The notes beneath the pieces are model-generated. The model searched no databases. It worked only from the letters and a program-made list of their open reading frames with translations, and had not been told where the DNA came from. A DNA stretch of 64,000 bases from Brasilonema sp. UFV-L1 (GTDB lineage: Bacteria > Cyanobacteriota > Cyanobacteriia > Cyanobacteriales > Nostocaceae), in the NCBI RefSeq assembly GCF_012912105.1, contig NZ_QMEA01000053.1, forward strand, positions 41,736 to 105,735. Reading direction: 5' to 3'. Positions 35,342 through 44,231 of this stretch are shown here, in pieces; within the stretch, counting starts at the first letter, position 1; each line of letters opens with the position of its first letter. Made by a program: the position numbers and the translations under genes.

Positions 35342-36556
35342 TTACAGCCTTCCCGGTTGCCCTTCCTGTTTAAGATTACTATCTTCTTTTTTTTCTTCCT
35401 TCGTGCTCTTCGCGTCTATGTCCTTCGGACACGCTTCGCCAACGCAGTTCGTTACATTCGGTGTTTTTTGGGCGGGAAGGGAATCATTCGTTTCTACAAC
35501 CGCAACCGCTGACATTCCAGGAGTCATGCGAGATTCATAACCTTGAATACTCTCAGGCTCAAACACAATTTTGACTGGAATTCGTTGCACGTCTTGAGTC
35601 AGTGTAGAAGAACTCGTGGCGTTATCTTGCGGGGGAAGAGCAACCTTACCAAAAGAAGTGGCAGACATACTATCCACCTTACCGCGAAACTTACGATTCG
35701 GGAAGGCAGCGATTTTAATTGTCACATTTTGCCCTGGCTGGATTTTTTCTAATTGGGTTTCTTTAAAGTTGGCAATAATCCAAGGATTTGGCTGCACTAT
35801 GGTAATCAGAGTTTGTCCTGGTTGTACCTGCTGCCCTACAGAAATGTTTTTGTTACCAACTTTTCCAGGAACTAGCGCAGTAATATTGGTGTAGGATAGC
35901 TGGAGTTCAGCTTTTTTGACGTCTGCCTGCTTTTGAGCAACTGTAGCCAGCGCTGTTTTGTACTGTTGCTGTCTTTGCCGACTAAGAGTAGATACCTGTA
36001 GTATTTTATCTGTGTTAACAGTTTGTTTTGCTTGGTTATTCTTGTTAACGACTCGAGGTGGCTTCAATTCAGAAGCACTAATCAGATTTTCCCGTGCTAA
36101 TTCTGCTTGCTGCTTGGCTAATTCTAGAGATGCTTTTGCCTGTGTCAGAGAAACTTGGTAGTCGCCGTTGTCGAGCTTCACCAATATATCCTTTGGAGAT
36201 ACGATTTGGTTATCATTGACTGCAACTTCGGTGACGATTCCCGATACTCGCGAAGTGATAGAGGAAATATTGGCTGTGACGTAGGCGTTATCGGTTTGCT
36301 GAAACTTTGTCGCGTACTGCTGGTTATAATTCCACCAGCGGTAGGCGTAAGTTCCGGAGGCGATCGCCCCTGAAGCTAACAACACTCCTAACACCAGTTT
36401 CGGTAACCGATGGCGCTTGGACGGCGCTACAGTTTTTTTGGTATCTCTATTAGAGTTTGTGGGAGTGATGGCTGTCACATTTTCCTCTGAGAGTGGTTTT
36501 TGTCCCTCTAATCCTGCAACGCTTTGGCTTTGTTGTGAAGAATGTAGGTGTTCCAT
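35342..36556 (-). CDS. HlyD/EmrA-type membrane fusion protein
   Basis: 404 residues. Single N-terminal membrane segment at ~50-68 (LPKLVLGVLLASGAIASGTYAY) after a cytoplasmic leader; NAYVTANISSITSRVSGIVTEVAVNDNQIVSPKDILVKLDNGDY (~87-130) is the first half of the lipoyl/biotinyl domain; coiled-coil helices ~135-215; LSYTNITALVPGKVGNKNISVGQQVQPGQTLITIVQ the second half; C-terminal barrel ends at GMSAVAVVET. This is the periplasmic adaptor of a multidrug or metabolite exporter. The inner-membrane partner (EmrB-type MFS) is not adjacent on either side. Confidence 0.9.
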   Translation of the reverse strand: MEHLHSSQQSQSVAGLEGQKPLSEENVTAITPTNSNRDTKKTVAPSKRHRLPKLVLGVLLASGAIASGTYAYRWWNYNQQYATKFQQTDNAYVTANISSITSRVSGIVTEVAVNDNQIVSPKDILVKLDNGDYQVSLTQAKASLELAKQQAELARENLISASELKPPRVVNKNNQAKQTVNTDKILQVSTLSRQRQQQYKTALATVAQKQADVKKAELQLSYTNITALVPGKVGNKNISVGQQVQPGQTLITIVQPNPWIIANFKETQLEKIQPGQNVTIKIAAFPNRKFRGKVDSMSATSFGKVALPPQDNATSSSTLTQDVQRIPVKIVFEPESIQGYESRMTPGMSAVAVVETNDSLPAQKTPNVTNCVGEACPKDIDAKSTKEEKKEDSNLKQEGQPGRL

Positions 36557-36729
36557 CAGCGACTTTCGTTATGACAAATTATTAATAGTATGACTTCACG
36601 CACGGTAGTGATACATTTATTTGTTGCTCGTTTTGATTGATGCTCTTATTGTATAAACTGTTCCCTGCGTACTCGCAAAGGCACACTCTATACGGAATTC
36701 AAAAGTTCCCATACATCGCTCTTAACTCA

Positions 36730-38403
36730 TCAACTCAAATATTGCATCAGTATAGATTCTATCTGGACGGTGCCAATTGGTTTACACAGACAGTCGTTAG
36801 CCCCTGCTTGCTTGAAATGTTCACACTCGTTTCCTATTGTTGTTGGCATTATTATTATCATCGGTACGTGTTGTAAATCAGGATGTTGTCGCACTCTATT
36901 TAATAAATCCCATCCAATATCTTTGACTAACTCCACATCCAATAACATTAAATCTGGCTGCTGATATCGCACCCTCTCCCAAAAGTCATTCCCGTTACCG
37001 ATACACTCAACTTGGTAACCAATGCTTTGAAGATAATTTTGCAGCAGTTTAGCCGTGCGTTCCTCAGGTTCTGCTAGCACAATGCGTTTGGTTCTGGAGG
37101 AACCACCAGTGCTGTGAAAAGCCGTGTCATCTTCATTGTCAACGTCACAAGAAGGATTCAACAAAGACTCACAAGTGGTGTGTGACACAGGAGGTGAAGA
37201 TGAGAAAGAAATTTCCCACTCTCTACTTTCTACATAAGGTTCGTTTGGAAGAAATAAAGTAAATCGACTTCCTTGTCCCAACTTTGATTCTACTAGAACG
37301 TCTCCACCATGCAAACGGGCTAACTTGCGTGTTAAAGCTAATCCTAAACCTGTACCCTCAAACTGACGATTCAGCCTGCTATCAAGTTGTTTAAAAGGTT
37401 CAAATAAAAATTGAAACTGACTTGGATCAATACCAATACCAGTATCTGTTACTATAAAGGTAATACCTTGTGGGATTTTTTTCACTTCTAGTGACACCTG
37501 ACCTGCAGTGGTAAATTTGATGGCATTGCTCAGCAAATTGAGGAGTATCTGCTTGATTCTCCGCTCGTCAGCAATACAAATATCTGCTTGTTCGTCAACT
37601 TTTGTTGTGAGTTTCAAGCCCTTTTCAGTAGCGCGATCGCGGACTGTCAACATAGCATAATGGCATAACTGTTGCACTGACGAAGGAGATAACAAAAGTT
37701 CTTCTTTGCCCTCTTCTATTTTAGATAAGTCAAGGATGTCGTTGATCAGTGCCAGCAAATGTTCGCCACTATCGTAAATACAATCAATATATTCCCTCTG
37801 TTTTTCATTAACAGAGCCTACCATTTCTTGTTGCAGCAACTGTGACAAACCCATAATTGCGTTTAGAGGTGTTCGCAATTCGTGGCTCATAGTTGCTAAA
37901 AATTCGCTTTTTGTTTTATTCCCAGCTTCAGCCGCTTCTTTACTTTCACGTAGTTTTGACTCTGTTTGCTTACGTTCTGTGATATCCCTAATTGCGACAA
38001 CCTGCATTCGTTGTTCTTGGAAAAGGATAACTTTTCCTTGGAGTTCAACTGGAAAAGTGGAACCGTCTTTTCTGATGACAACTCCTTCGTAAGATTTTTC
38101 ATAACCAGAAAGAATATTTTGTCTCATCAACTCTTGTGATTCTGGAGTGATAAGTGTCAAGCCGTTTTTACCAATCAATTGTGCAACTTCATAACCTGTC
38201 ATTTTAGCTAAAGTCTGGTTAGCTTCCAAAATAATTCCATCATCGTCTTGCAGCATGATTCCTTCAAAAGTTGCTTCAGACAAATAATGCAATCGAGCTT
38301 CTTGAGATAATAAGGAAGATGAAGAAGGAGATTTGAGTGATGGTTCCAGCTTCTGAGAATTTTCTTCCTGTTTAGCAAAACCCATTTCTTGGTTTTTACA
38401 CAC
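36730..38403 (-). CDS. PAS-domain hybrid sensor histidine kinase with C-terminal receiver
   Basis: 557 residues. PAS domain ~37-145 (LSEATFEGIMLQDDDGIILE ... AIRDITERK), coiled linker, HisKA with phospho-acceptor His near 174 (SEFLATMSHELRTPLNAI), HATPase ~285-400 (QILLNLLSNAIKFT, VTDTGIGI, GTGLGLALTRKLARLHGGDV), and a receiver ~437-555 (KRIVLAEPEERTAKLL, QPDLMLLDVEL with Asp near 489, and IIIMPTTIG). The receiver's first acidic pair is AEPEE instead of DD, so Mg binding may be altered. No membrane segment: a cytoplasmic sensor. Partner and signal are unknown. An ATG seven codons later is an alternative start. Confidence 0.92.
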   Translation of the reverse strand: MCKNQEMGFAKQEENSQKLEPSLKSPSSSSLLSQEARLHYLSEATFEGIMLQDDDGIILEANQTLAKMTGYEVAQLIGKNGLTLITPESQELMRQNILSGYEKSYEGVVIRKDGSTFPVELQGKVILFQEQRMQVVAIRDITERKQTESKLRESKEAAEAGNKTKSEFLATMSHELRTPLNAIMGLSQLLQQEMVGSVNEKQREYIDCIYDSGEHLLALINDILDLSKIEEGKEELLLSPSSVQQLCHYAMLTVRDRATEKGLKLTTKVDEQADICIADERRIKQILLNLLSNAIKFTTAGQVSLEVKKIPQGITFIVTDTGIGIDPSQFQFLFEPFKQLDSRLNRQFEGTGLGLALTRKLARLHGGDVLVESKLGQGSRFTLFLPNEPYVESREWEISFSSSPPVSHTTCESLLNPSCDVDNEDDTAFHSTGGSSRTKRIVLAEPEERTAKLLQNYLQSIGYQVECIGNGNDFWERVRYQQPDLMLLDVELVKDIGWDLLNRVRQHPDLQHVPMIIIMPTTIGNECEHFKQAGANDCLCKPIGTVQIESILMQYLS

Positions 38404-38767
38404 TGCTTTCTACTGAATCCGTTCTTTTTTTTTAAGGTTGATGCTGCTGTTTATCTACTACAATATGGCAAGATAAAATGTAATACCAATTTTGGACTCA
38501 ACTTACACTTTCATTCAAGTGCATTCTATGCGCGAAGGCGTGCCGCAGGCATAGGTGTCTATGTCCTCTTGTCCACGCTTCCTTAAGGCGGTGAATTTAA
38601 GAAACATTAAGTACACATCATAAAGAATGAGTCTGAATAACGCCAATAGCCGATTATTCCATAACCTTATTGCCCCAATAGCGCCTATGCATTGACCTAG
38701 AGAAAGATTACTCAAGTGTAGAATTTTGCGAAAATTGAAGTGACGGTAGCTGTAGCGGAGGCTGATA
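38404..38767. other. Intergenic stretch between divergent genes
   Basis: No gene seen. It contains a GCGCGAAGGCGTGCCGCAGGC type dispersed repeat near 38528 and the promoters for the kinase (minus) and the cobalamin-binding protein (plus). Confidence 0.5.
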
Positions 38768-39697
38768 ATGACAGATAGCAGTGTAAGAATTGTCTCCCTC
38801 ATTCCTGGTGGGACAGAAACCTTAGCAGCTTTAGGACTGACAGATGCAATTGTTGGGCGATCGCACGAATGTGATTATCCTCCAGAAATTCAAAACCGCC
38901 CTGTTTGCACTCAAGCACGTATCAATAGCAATGCCTCAAGTAGCGAAATTCATGATAAAGTTGACAATCTGTTGCAATCTGCTCTGAGTATTTATCAAAT
39001 TAACACAGATGTTTTAGAGAAATTACAGCCCACTCACATTGTCACCCAAGACCAATGTGATGTCTGTGCTGTAAGCCTCAAAGATGTGGAAGAAGCTGTT
39101 AGCACTCTCACCAACAGTTCACCTAAGATTATTTCTTTACAACCAAATGTTCTTAAAGATATTTGGGAAGATATTCAGCGAGTCGCTAACGTTTTTGGGG
39201 TAGACTCACTAAAGTTGATAGAAAACCTAGAAGCCCGAGTCAAAATAGTCTCTCAAAAAACAAAAGGTCTTTCTCAAACAGAACACCTTCCGACTGTTGC
39301 TTGCGTTGAGTGGATAGATCCTTTAATGGTTGCTGCGAATTGGATTCCTGAACTCGTAACCTTAGCAGGAGGACAACCACTACTAAGTATGACAGGTCAG
39401 TCTTCTACCACTTTGAACTGGGAAACACTCGTTTCTAGCAATCCAGATATTATCATCTTTATGCCATGTGGCTTTGATTTAAATCGCACACGTCAAGAAG
39501 CCCAAATACTCAGTCAACGTCCAGAATGGGAAAAATTGCACGCTGTCCAAACTAGCAGAGTTTACATCACTGATGGCAATTCCTACTTCAATCGTCCTGG
39601 ACCACGACTTGTAGATTCATTGGAAATTTTAGCAGAAATTCTGCATCCAGAAATCTTCCAGTATGGATATAAAGAAAAGGCTTGGGAACTTTTGTAA
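38768..39697 (+). CDS. Cobalamin-binding protein, BtuF-like
   Basis: 309 residues. VRIVSLIPGGTETLAALGL and VGRSHECDYPPEIQNRPVCTQ are the opening of the periplasmic-binding-protein class III fold used for corrinoids; THIVTQDQCDVCAVSLKDVE carries the QDQCxVCA motif typical of this subgroup; VACVEWIDPLMVAANWIPEL and PDIIIFMPCGFD follow. No signal peptide is visible, unlike E. coli BtuF, as is usual for this family in cyanobacteria, so it may act in the cytoplasm or in another way than an ABC transporter. It stands alone, convergent with the emfourin gene. Confidence 0.85.
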   Translation: MTDSSVRIVSLIPGGTETLAALGLTDAIVGRSHECDYPPEIQNRPVCTQARINSNASSSEIHDKVDNLLQSALSIYQINTDVLEKLQPTHIVTQDQCDVCAVSLKDVEEAVSTLTNSSPKIISLQPNVLKDIWEDIQRVANVFGVDSLKLIENLEARVKIVSQKTKGLSQTEHLPTVACVEWIDPLMVAANWIPELVTLAGGQPLLSMTGQSSTTLNWETLVSSNPDIIIFMPCGFDLNRTRQEAQILSQRPEWEKLHAVQTSRVYITDGNSYFNRPGPRLVDSLEILAEILHPEIFQYGYKEKAWELL

Positions 39698-39809
39698 GAA
39701 AATGTAAGAAAAAAGAACTACGGAAAGAGACATTTTTTTATGCCTTTTTATTTCATTTTTCTACAAGATAAATGAAATTTTTTCTATTTCCTTTTTATTC
39801 TTCTTAATT

Positions 39810-40097
39810 TTATTTTTTCTGTAGCCATTCAATCAAGGGTCTTAACGTTCCTGGAAGAGCAGCCTCACTCACAATCACAGTGTGTTCTCTTCCCTCGTTT
39901 TCTACAGTCAGCTTATACTGAAAGCGGTCAGGTTGCGTCGCAGAATCTGTGATATGTTCGGGTAGATTGAAGAAATCTGCAGCTTCTACTAATACAGGCA
40001 ATTGCTTAGCTTCATTTGCCGCAATATTCGCTGTATCTACAGTTTTTTTTCTGCTGATTCCTGCAAAACCACCTGTGCGTTCAAATGATATCCGCAT
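39810..40097 (-). CDS. Emfourin-like inhibitor of the adjacent M4 protease
   Basis: 95 residues. MRISFERTGGFAGISRKKTVD, PEHITDSATQPDRFQYKLTVENEG and VSEAALPGTLRPLIEWL follow the emfourin pattern (small single-domain protein that plugs protealysin-like M4 proteases). No signal peptide, consistent with an intracellular inhibitor. The gene lies 212 bases downstream of the protease gene on the same strand, the arrangement described for the protealysin operon of Serratia. The pairing itself is the best evidence for both names. Confidence 0.8.
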   Translation of the reverse strand: MRISFERTGGFAGISRKKTVDTANIAANEAKQLPVLVEAADFFNLPEHITDSATQPDRFQYKLTVENEGREHTVIVSEAALPGTLRPLIEWLQKK

Positions 40098-40309
40098 TTT
40101 CTTGTTTTTTGTCTTGCTATCTTTGGCAAAAAATAGTAAAAACTGGGAGTGTGATCACATATCTCCCAGTTTATCAACAAACAACAACATTTAGAAGAAC
40201 ACAGGGTATCCTCATAAATCAAACAAAATGAGGAGTTAATTCTGTTAGCGTAGCGGGGCGCTAGCCCATTCTGACGATTGACGCCTCTATTCTGTTGTGA
40301 TTCATTCTT

Positions 40310-41389
40310 TTAAAGAACTCCTACCTTTTGCCAAGCATTCTGCACTGCTTTTTGTTCTTTACTTCCTTGACCGTAAAGTTCTCCAGCCACTTTAATAGTT
40401 GTATTGGCAGCTTGTTTAAAATTGGCTTTAGATTTCAGGCGATCGCGTAAAGTCACGTACCAAATTTTCCCAGCTTTTTCCCACGCATAGCCTCCAATTT
40501 CCGTTGCTGCTAGATAAAACGCATGATTGGGGATACCCGAGTTAATATGTACTCCAGCGTTATCTTCCATACCAGTGTATTTCTGTTTCATATGCGCTGG
40601 TTGGGGGTCTTTACCCAGTGTTGGGTCATCATACGCTGTCCCAGGTGCTTTCATTGAGCGAATGCCAACGCCTTTCACCTTTGATGTCAATAAGCCTTGT
40701 CCAATGATCCAGTCTGCCTGTTCAGCAGTCTGATTTTTGACTCGCTGTTTGACAAGAGAGCCGAAAACATCAGAGAATGACTCATTGAGTGCTCCAGGTT
40801 CTCCATGATAGATGAGACCAGCTTCATACTGAGTGATTCCATGAGTTAACTCATGCCCAATAACATCTACAGATTTGGTAAAACAGTGAAATATTTCTCC
40901 GTCACCATCTCCATAGACCATCTGGTCACCATTCCAAAAGGCGTTGTCATACTTAACGTTATAATGCACAGTAGAATCTAAACGCAGTCCCTTGTCATCA
41001 ATGGAATTGCGCTCAAAAATCTCTTTGAAAAAGTCATAAGTTGCACCGGCTGCATCGTAGGCTTCGTTAACCGCTGTATCTTGGCTTGGGGGATCGCCTT
41101 CTCCACGTACGATCACACCTGGGAGTTGTTCACTATTTTTGGCATCATAGATAGTGCGGCGCTTTTGACCTGGAGAAACCGCAAAATTCACAGCACCGAT
41201 GACATTTCGCCGTCCGCGAAATTGCGCCGAAACGTTTAATGTGCGAAATGCCCACTCACGCTGTTGTTGGTTACCATTCACTGCTACATGTTCCAGCATG
41301 TGAGGTGGGATAATACAACAAATAGGGCATCTGGAGTAAAGTTGATGCTCACATTCAGATATCACAGATTTTTTCTTTTTTCGAGCCAT
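40310..41389 (-). CDS. Protealysin-like M4 family metallopeptidase
   Basis: 359 residues from ATG 41389 (MARKKKKS), supported by AAGGAG upstream; an in-frame ATG at 41461 would add 24 residues. CPICCIIPPHMLEHVAVNGN is the short protealysin-type propeptide with the PPL-like motif. VDVIGHELTHGITQYEAGL has the zinc-binding HExxH, GALNESFSDVFGSLV the third zinc ligand Glu, and NAGVHINSGIPNHAFYLAAT the substrate-binding/His region. There is no signal peptide, as in other protealysins, which act inside cells or are released otherwise. The emfourin-like gene follows. A CPICC cysteine cluster in the propeptide is unusual. Confidence 0.9.
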   Translation of the reverse strand: MARKKKKSVISECEHQLYSRCPICCIIPPHMLEHVAVNGNQQQREWAFRTLNVSAQFRGRRNVIGAVNFAVSPGQKRRTIYDAKNSEQLPGVIVRGEGDPPSQDTAVNEAYDAAGATYDFFKEIFERNSIDDKGLRLDSTVHYNVKYDNAFWNGDQMVYGDGDGEIFHCFTKSVDVIGHELTHGITQYEAGLIYHGEPGALNESFSDVFGSLVKQRVKNQTAEQADWIIGQGLLTSKVKGVGIRSMKAPGTAYDDPTLGKDPQPAHMKQKYTGMEDNAGVHINSGIPNHAFYLAATEIGGYAWEKAGKIWYVTLRDRLKSKANFKQAANTTIKVAGELYGQGSKEQKAVQNAWQKVGVL

Positions 41390-41599
41390 CTTCAAGATGT
41401 TCTCCTTTTTCAGACAAAATGATGACGAACAATGCTTCTTACTCTCTACAACAAGAGGCAAAGTTATAATTCCAAAGCTAAATCCCTGGTATTTTCTACC
41501 CCTTCATTTTTACGGGCGGTAAATCCGGGCAAATGTATCAAAAATCTCTGCATTGCACAAGTTCGTAGCGTGAGCGCAACTACAACCCCTGATTGCAAT

Positions 41600-42355
41600 T
41601 TATAATTCATTGCAGTGAGTCCAGCCGCCAAAAACGGCCAAACCGTAATATTTCCAAGGAACAGCCACCGTTTCAAAACCAGCTTTTGTTAGCATTTGCA
41701 AATGAGCATCTAAGGTAGCAAGCTGATCCTGATTGGAATGTCCGTAAGTACTTGTGTTACCAATTTTAGTACGAATCTGTGCGAGGCTTGTCCCTTGTTG
41801 GCTTGCCCATTCCTCTCGTACTGCTTTGTAAACTTCTGCGAAGTGAGGTGACTCTGGCAAAATGGGATCCGCATTCCAAAAACAACCGCCCTCCTTCAGA
41901 CTGTCACAAATGCGCTGAAATAATTTCAATTTCATCTCATCCTTAAGATGGTGAATTGCCAACGATGACACACAGGCGTCAAATTCCCTATCAATGTCTA
42001 ATTCTTCTGAATGATTTGCCCAGTCACCAAAATCCACTTCTACACCAGTCCATCTTTCCCCATATCCAGCAGCGATGATTTTTTCTTGGGCAAATTGCAA
42101 CATTCGCGGTGAGTAATCTATGGCAACGACTTGAGTATCTGGGCAACGGTTCAGTATCCTGAGACTGAGTTCGCCTGTACCACAGCCTAATTCCAAGATA
42201 CGATGAACTTCATGAGGCAGACAGTGAGTGATCACAGAAAGTATTTCATCATATCGCGGTAACAACTGGCGAATACCAGTGTCAAAATCAGCAGTGTTGG
42301 TGAACACTTCTCCTGGAAATAACTGTTGCATAAGAATTTGCACTGATAAACTCAC
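41600..42355 (-). CDS. Class I SAM-dependent methyltransferase
   Basis: 251 residues. VHRILELGCGTGELSLRIL (motif I, SAM-binding ELGCGTG) near 50-68, VVAIDYSPRMLQFAQEKI (motif II with Asp binding ribose), FDACVSSLAIHHLKDEMKLKLFQRICDSLKEGGCFWNADPI (motifs IV-V). C-terminal part ends QMLTKAGFETVAVPWKYYGLAVFGG, as in small-molecule methyltransferases of the Methyltransf_25/ubiE-like group. The substrate is unknown. It stands upstream of the protease gene on the same strand with a 210-base gap, which speaks against a tight operon. Confidence 0.85.
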   Translation of the reverse strand: MSLSVQILMQQLFPGEVFTNTADFDTGIRQLLPRYDEILSVITHCLPHEVHRILELGCGTGELSLRILNRCPDTQVVAIDYSPRMLQFAQEKIIAAGYGERWTGVEVDFGDWANHSEELDIDREFDACVSSLAIHHLKDEMKLKLFQRICDSLKEGGCFWNADPILPESPHFAEVYKAVREEWASQQGTSLAQIRTKIGNTSTYGHSNQDQLATLDAHLQMLTKAGFETVAVPWKYYGLAVFGGWTHCNEL

Positions 42356-42380
42356 TTAACAATCATGCCTGATTTAAGAC

Positions 42381-42408
42381 TTGATCGTCTTTATTCTTAA
42401 GTTATACA
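42381..42408 (+). promoter_or_regulatory. Candidate sigma-70 type promoter on the plus strand
   Basis: TTGATC (42381-42386) and TATACA (42403-42408) are separated by 16 bases. No plus-strand gene follows, but a plus-strand terminator lies at 42547-42584, so the pair may frame a small RNA of about 170 bases. Confidence 0.4.
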
Positions 42409-42414
42409 AATTCC

Positions 42415-42584
42415 TATCAATAAAAAAATGTAGATCACAAATATCAGCAGTAAAAATCTAGACCAAAACCGTAAGATTGTTTAACATAGTAACAGACCCC
42501 ACTCAAATTGTGTGTGGTTGTGTGTTGTAAAACTTGGTTAATCCATGGTCAGGGGGTGAGACACCTCATGACCGTTTTGTTTTT
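42415..42584 (+). ncRNA. Candidate small RNA
   Basis: Framed by a plausible promoter at 42381-42408 and a strong rho-independent terminator at 42547-42584, in a gap between two minus-strand genes whose own transcripts cannot use a plus-strand terminator. No open frame of note. The region includes TTGTGTGTGGTTGTGTGTTG near 42508. I do not recognise a known cyanobacterial family (it lacks the Yfr1 ACUCCUCACAC core). It is inference from signals only. Confidence 0.4.
42547..42584 (+). terminator. Intrinsic terminator on the plus strand
   Basis: GGTCA (42547-42551) pairs with TGACC (42569-42573), and GGGGTG with CACCTC inside it (one G-U pair, one mismatch), loop AGA, followed by GTTTTGTTTTTTG. 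It points along the plus strand while both flanking genes are on the minus strand. A GAATTGTTTTGTT unit is repeated about three times right after it. Confidence 0.7.
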
Positions 42585-42665
42585 TGTTGAATTGTTTTGT
42601 TGAATTGTTTTGTTGAGTTGTCATTTAGCGAAGTCTCCGCACCCTGCAAATACTAAGCTTACTGA

Positions 42666-43721
42666 TTAATTAATAGAAACTACCCCACGGAAGGAATGCA
42701 GTACATTCCAAAATTTATTGAAATCAAAACTTCTGGGGTCAATTCTTTGTCCTGAACGATCAACATCTCGATGGGTTGTAATCCTTTGATCAGGAACATT
42801 ACTTTGAGCAATCAGCCAAGCTAGAGATTGGTATTGAGCTTCTGTATAGCCAGTGTGAGTCGGTTCATTATTCATAACACCAGATGGTGGTGTTTCTAAA
42901 CTGACGTGATAAGCAAAGTTATTTACAGACGGAGCTAAATGAGGATTTGTCTGCACAGTTTCTGAACCAAGCGGTCCATCAAACACTGAATTAGCTGCAC
43001 CAAACGCTCGCTTTTCTGGCGGAACTGTGTAAACAACGGTTCCATCTAATTTAATCATAGTATGGTAGCTTGCTTGAATATTCTCATCGTTGTGAGGAGT
43101 TTGAAAAAAATTAATGGTACTAGACGCAGGTGCAGCGGTTTCATGAATGACTATGATTGGTAAATTGTTGACAGGCGTACCGTTCGCGTCTTGTGCAAAT
43201 CGCTCTCCAAAGTTAGTTGGATTTGCCCAAGCAATCTCATATCTGGGTTTGTAAGCTCTAAAAGCCGCTGTGGTTTTAATTGGGGAAATTCGAGTCTTTT
43301 GGAGTTTGCTCTTTTGGTTTATTTTCTGTTGAGGTTGAGATGAAGTTGAATTCTGAGTAGAGAGAGCGGTTTTTGGATTTGGCGTTTTTGTTTTGACTGC
43401 TGGTTGGTTGTTTTGGTTTATTTTCTGTTGAGGTTGAGATTTCGGAGTTTGACGAGAGAGAGCCATTTCCGGAATTGTCGTTGGAGTCTTAACTTCCGGC
43501 TGTGGTTGTGCATTTTTATTCGGGAGATTCGTCTGTCGATTTGCTGTTACTGCTTTGACATCAGGTTGAAAGTTGGAATACTGACTAGAGATAGTGTCTT
43601 GTGGATTTGAAGTTGTGTTCTGGTGCAAAAACTCCACTTTTCCAATAAGCAGCCCCAATCCCATACCAACAAATACCAGAAGAACGACGTGCCATCTAGC
43701 TGCTCTGATCTTGAATTTCAT
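42666..43721 (-). CDS. N-acetylmuramoyl-L-alanine amidase (Amidase_2 type), membrane anchored
   Basis: 351 residues. Residues ~10-27 (VVLLVFVGMGLGLLIG) form one membrane anchor; ~40-160 are a low-complexity Gln/Asn/Pro/Lys linker with repeated SQPQQKINQ words; ~190-345 the zinc amidase fold: LPIIVIHETAAPASSTINFF (first His ligand), QASYHTMIKLDGTVVYTVP, NNFAYHVSLETP and RITTHRDVDRSGQRIDPRSF (second His, and Asp). It cleaves the bond between MurNAc and L-Ala of peptidoglycan. The long linker would let the domain reach the wall from the inner membrane. In heterocystous species amidases also drill septal channels, but this is a different family from AmiC. Confidence 0.88.
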   Translation of the reverse strand: MKFKIRAARWHVVLLVFVGMGLGLLIGKVEFLHQNTTSNPQDTISSQYSNFQPDVKAVTANRQTNLPNKNAQPQPEVKTPTTIPEMALSRQTPKSQPQQKINQNNQPAVKTKTPNPKTALSTQNSTSSQPQQKINQKSKLQKTRISPIKTTAAFRAYKPRYEIAWANPTNFGERFAQDANGTPVNNLPIIVIHETAAPASSTINFFQTPHNDENIQASYHTMIKLDGTVVYTVPPEKRAFGAANSVFDGPLGSETVQTNPHLAPSVNNFAYHVSLETPPSGVMNNEPTHTGYTEAQYQSLAWLIAQSNVPDQRITTHRDVDRSGQRIDPRSFDFNKFWNVLHSFRGVVSIN

Positions 43722-44231
43722 TTTTCTAATGATTTTGATAAATATTTTTTATTTCAATTGGCCATTATTCTGAATGGCTATATAAATAAGTTTTGAAGAA
43801 GAATACAGAATCCGGGATATGTTCTACGGGTAGGTGCTTTGTCATTCGTCGCTCCTCCTTTGAGGAGAAACACAACCTCATCACATGGGGATTCAAACTG
43901 GCACCTGATAAACCTCCTAATCATAGATTTGGAGGACAGAGCCTTACCCTCTTAGTGATCCCAGTGTTGCCCAGAATCCATTTTGGCTTCTGGCTCCTGA
44001 CTTCCTAGTTCTTCTTTCTTAATATGTTTCATAAATACACAATGACACACTCAATATTTATCTGTCTATAGGTTTTTTTGATGAATATGCTGTTTGTGTG
44101 TCTTTTGTCTTTTTGATGACGATGCTTATGAAAAGCGCTGTATCTTGCATCCCAAAACGCAAGAATCCTCCAGCTTCAAGCCATGTAGAGTGTCCAAGCA
44201 TGAACAGTTGTCGAGTCTTCCATAACCAAAT
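43722..44231. other. Intergenic stretch with tRNA-like relic
   Basis: No gene seen. On the minus strand, about 43960 to 43870, the sequence has tRNA-like words (GAGGGTAAGGC like a D arm, CCTCCAAA like an anticodon loop, GTTTGAATCCCC like a T arm), and next to them the hairpin CTCCTCAAAGGAG. The pieces do not fold into a proper cloverleaf. It could be a decayed tRNA with a long variable arm. Confidence 0.3.

Noticed and set aside
41464..41676. 70-codon minus-strand frame between the protease and methyltransferase genes
   Set aside because: It overlaps the 3' end of the methyltransferase gene and lacks any family or ribosome site.
42415..42584. Identity with the cyanobacterial small RNA Yfr1
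   Set aside because: The single-stranded ACUCCUCACAC core is absent.
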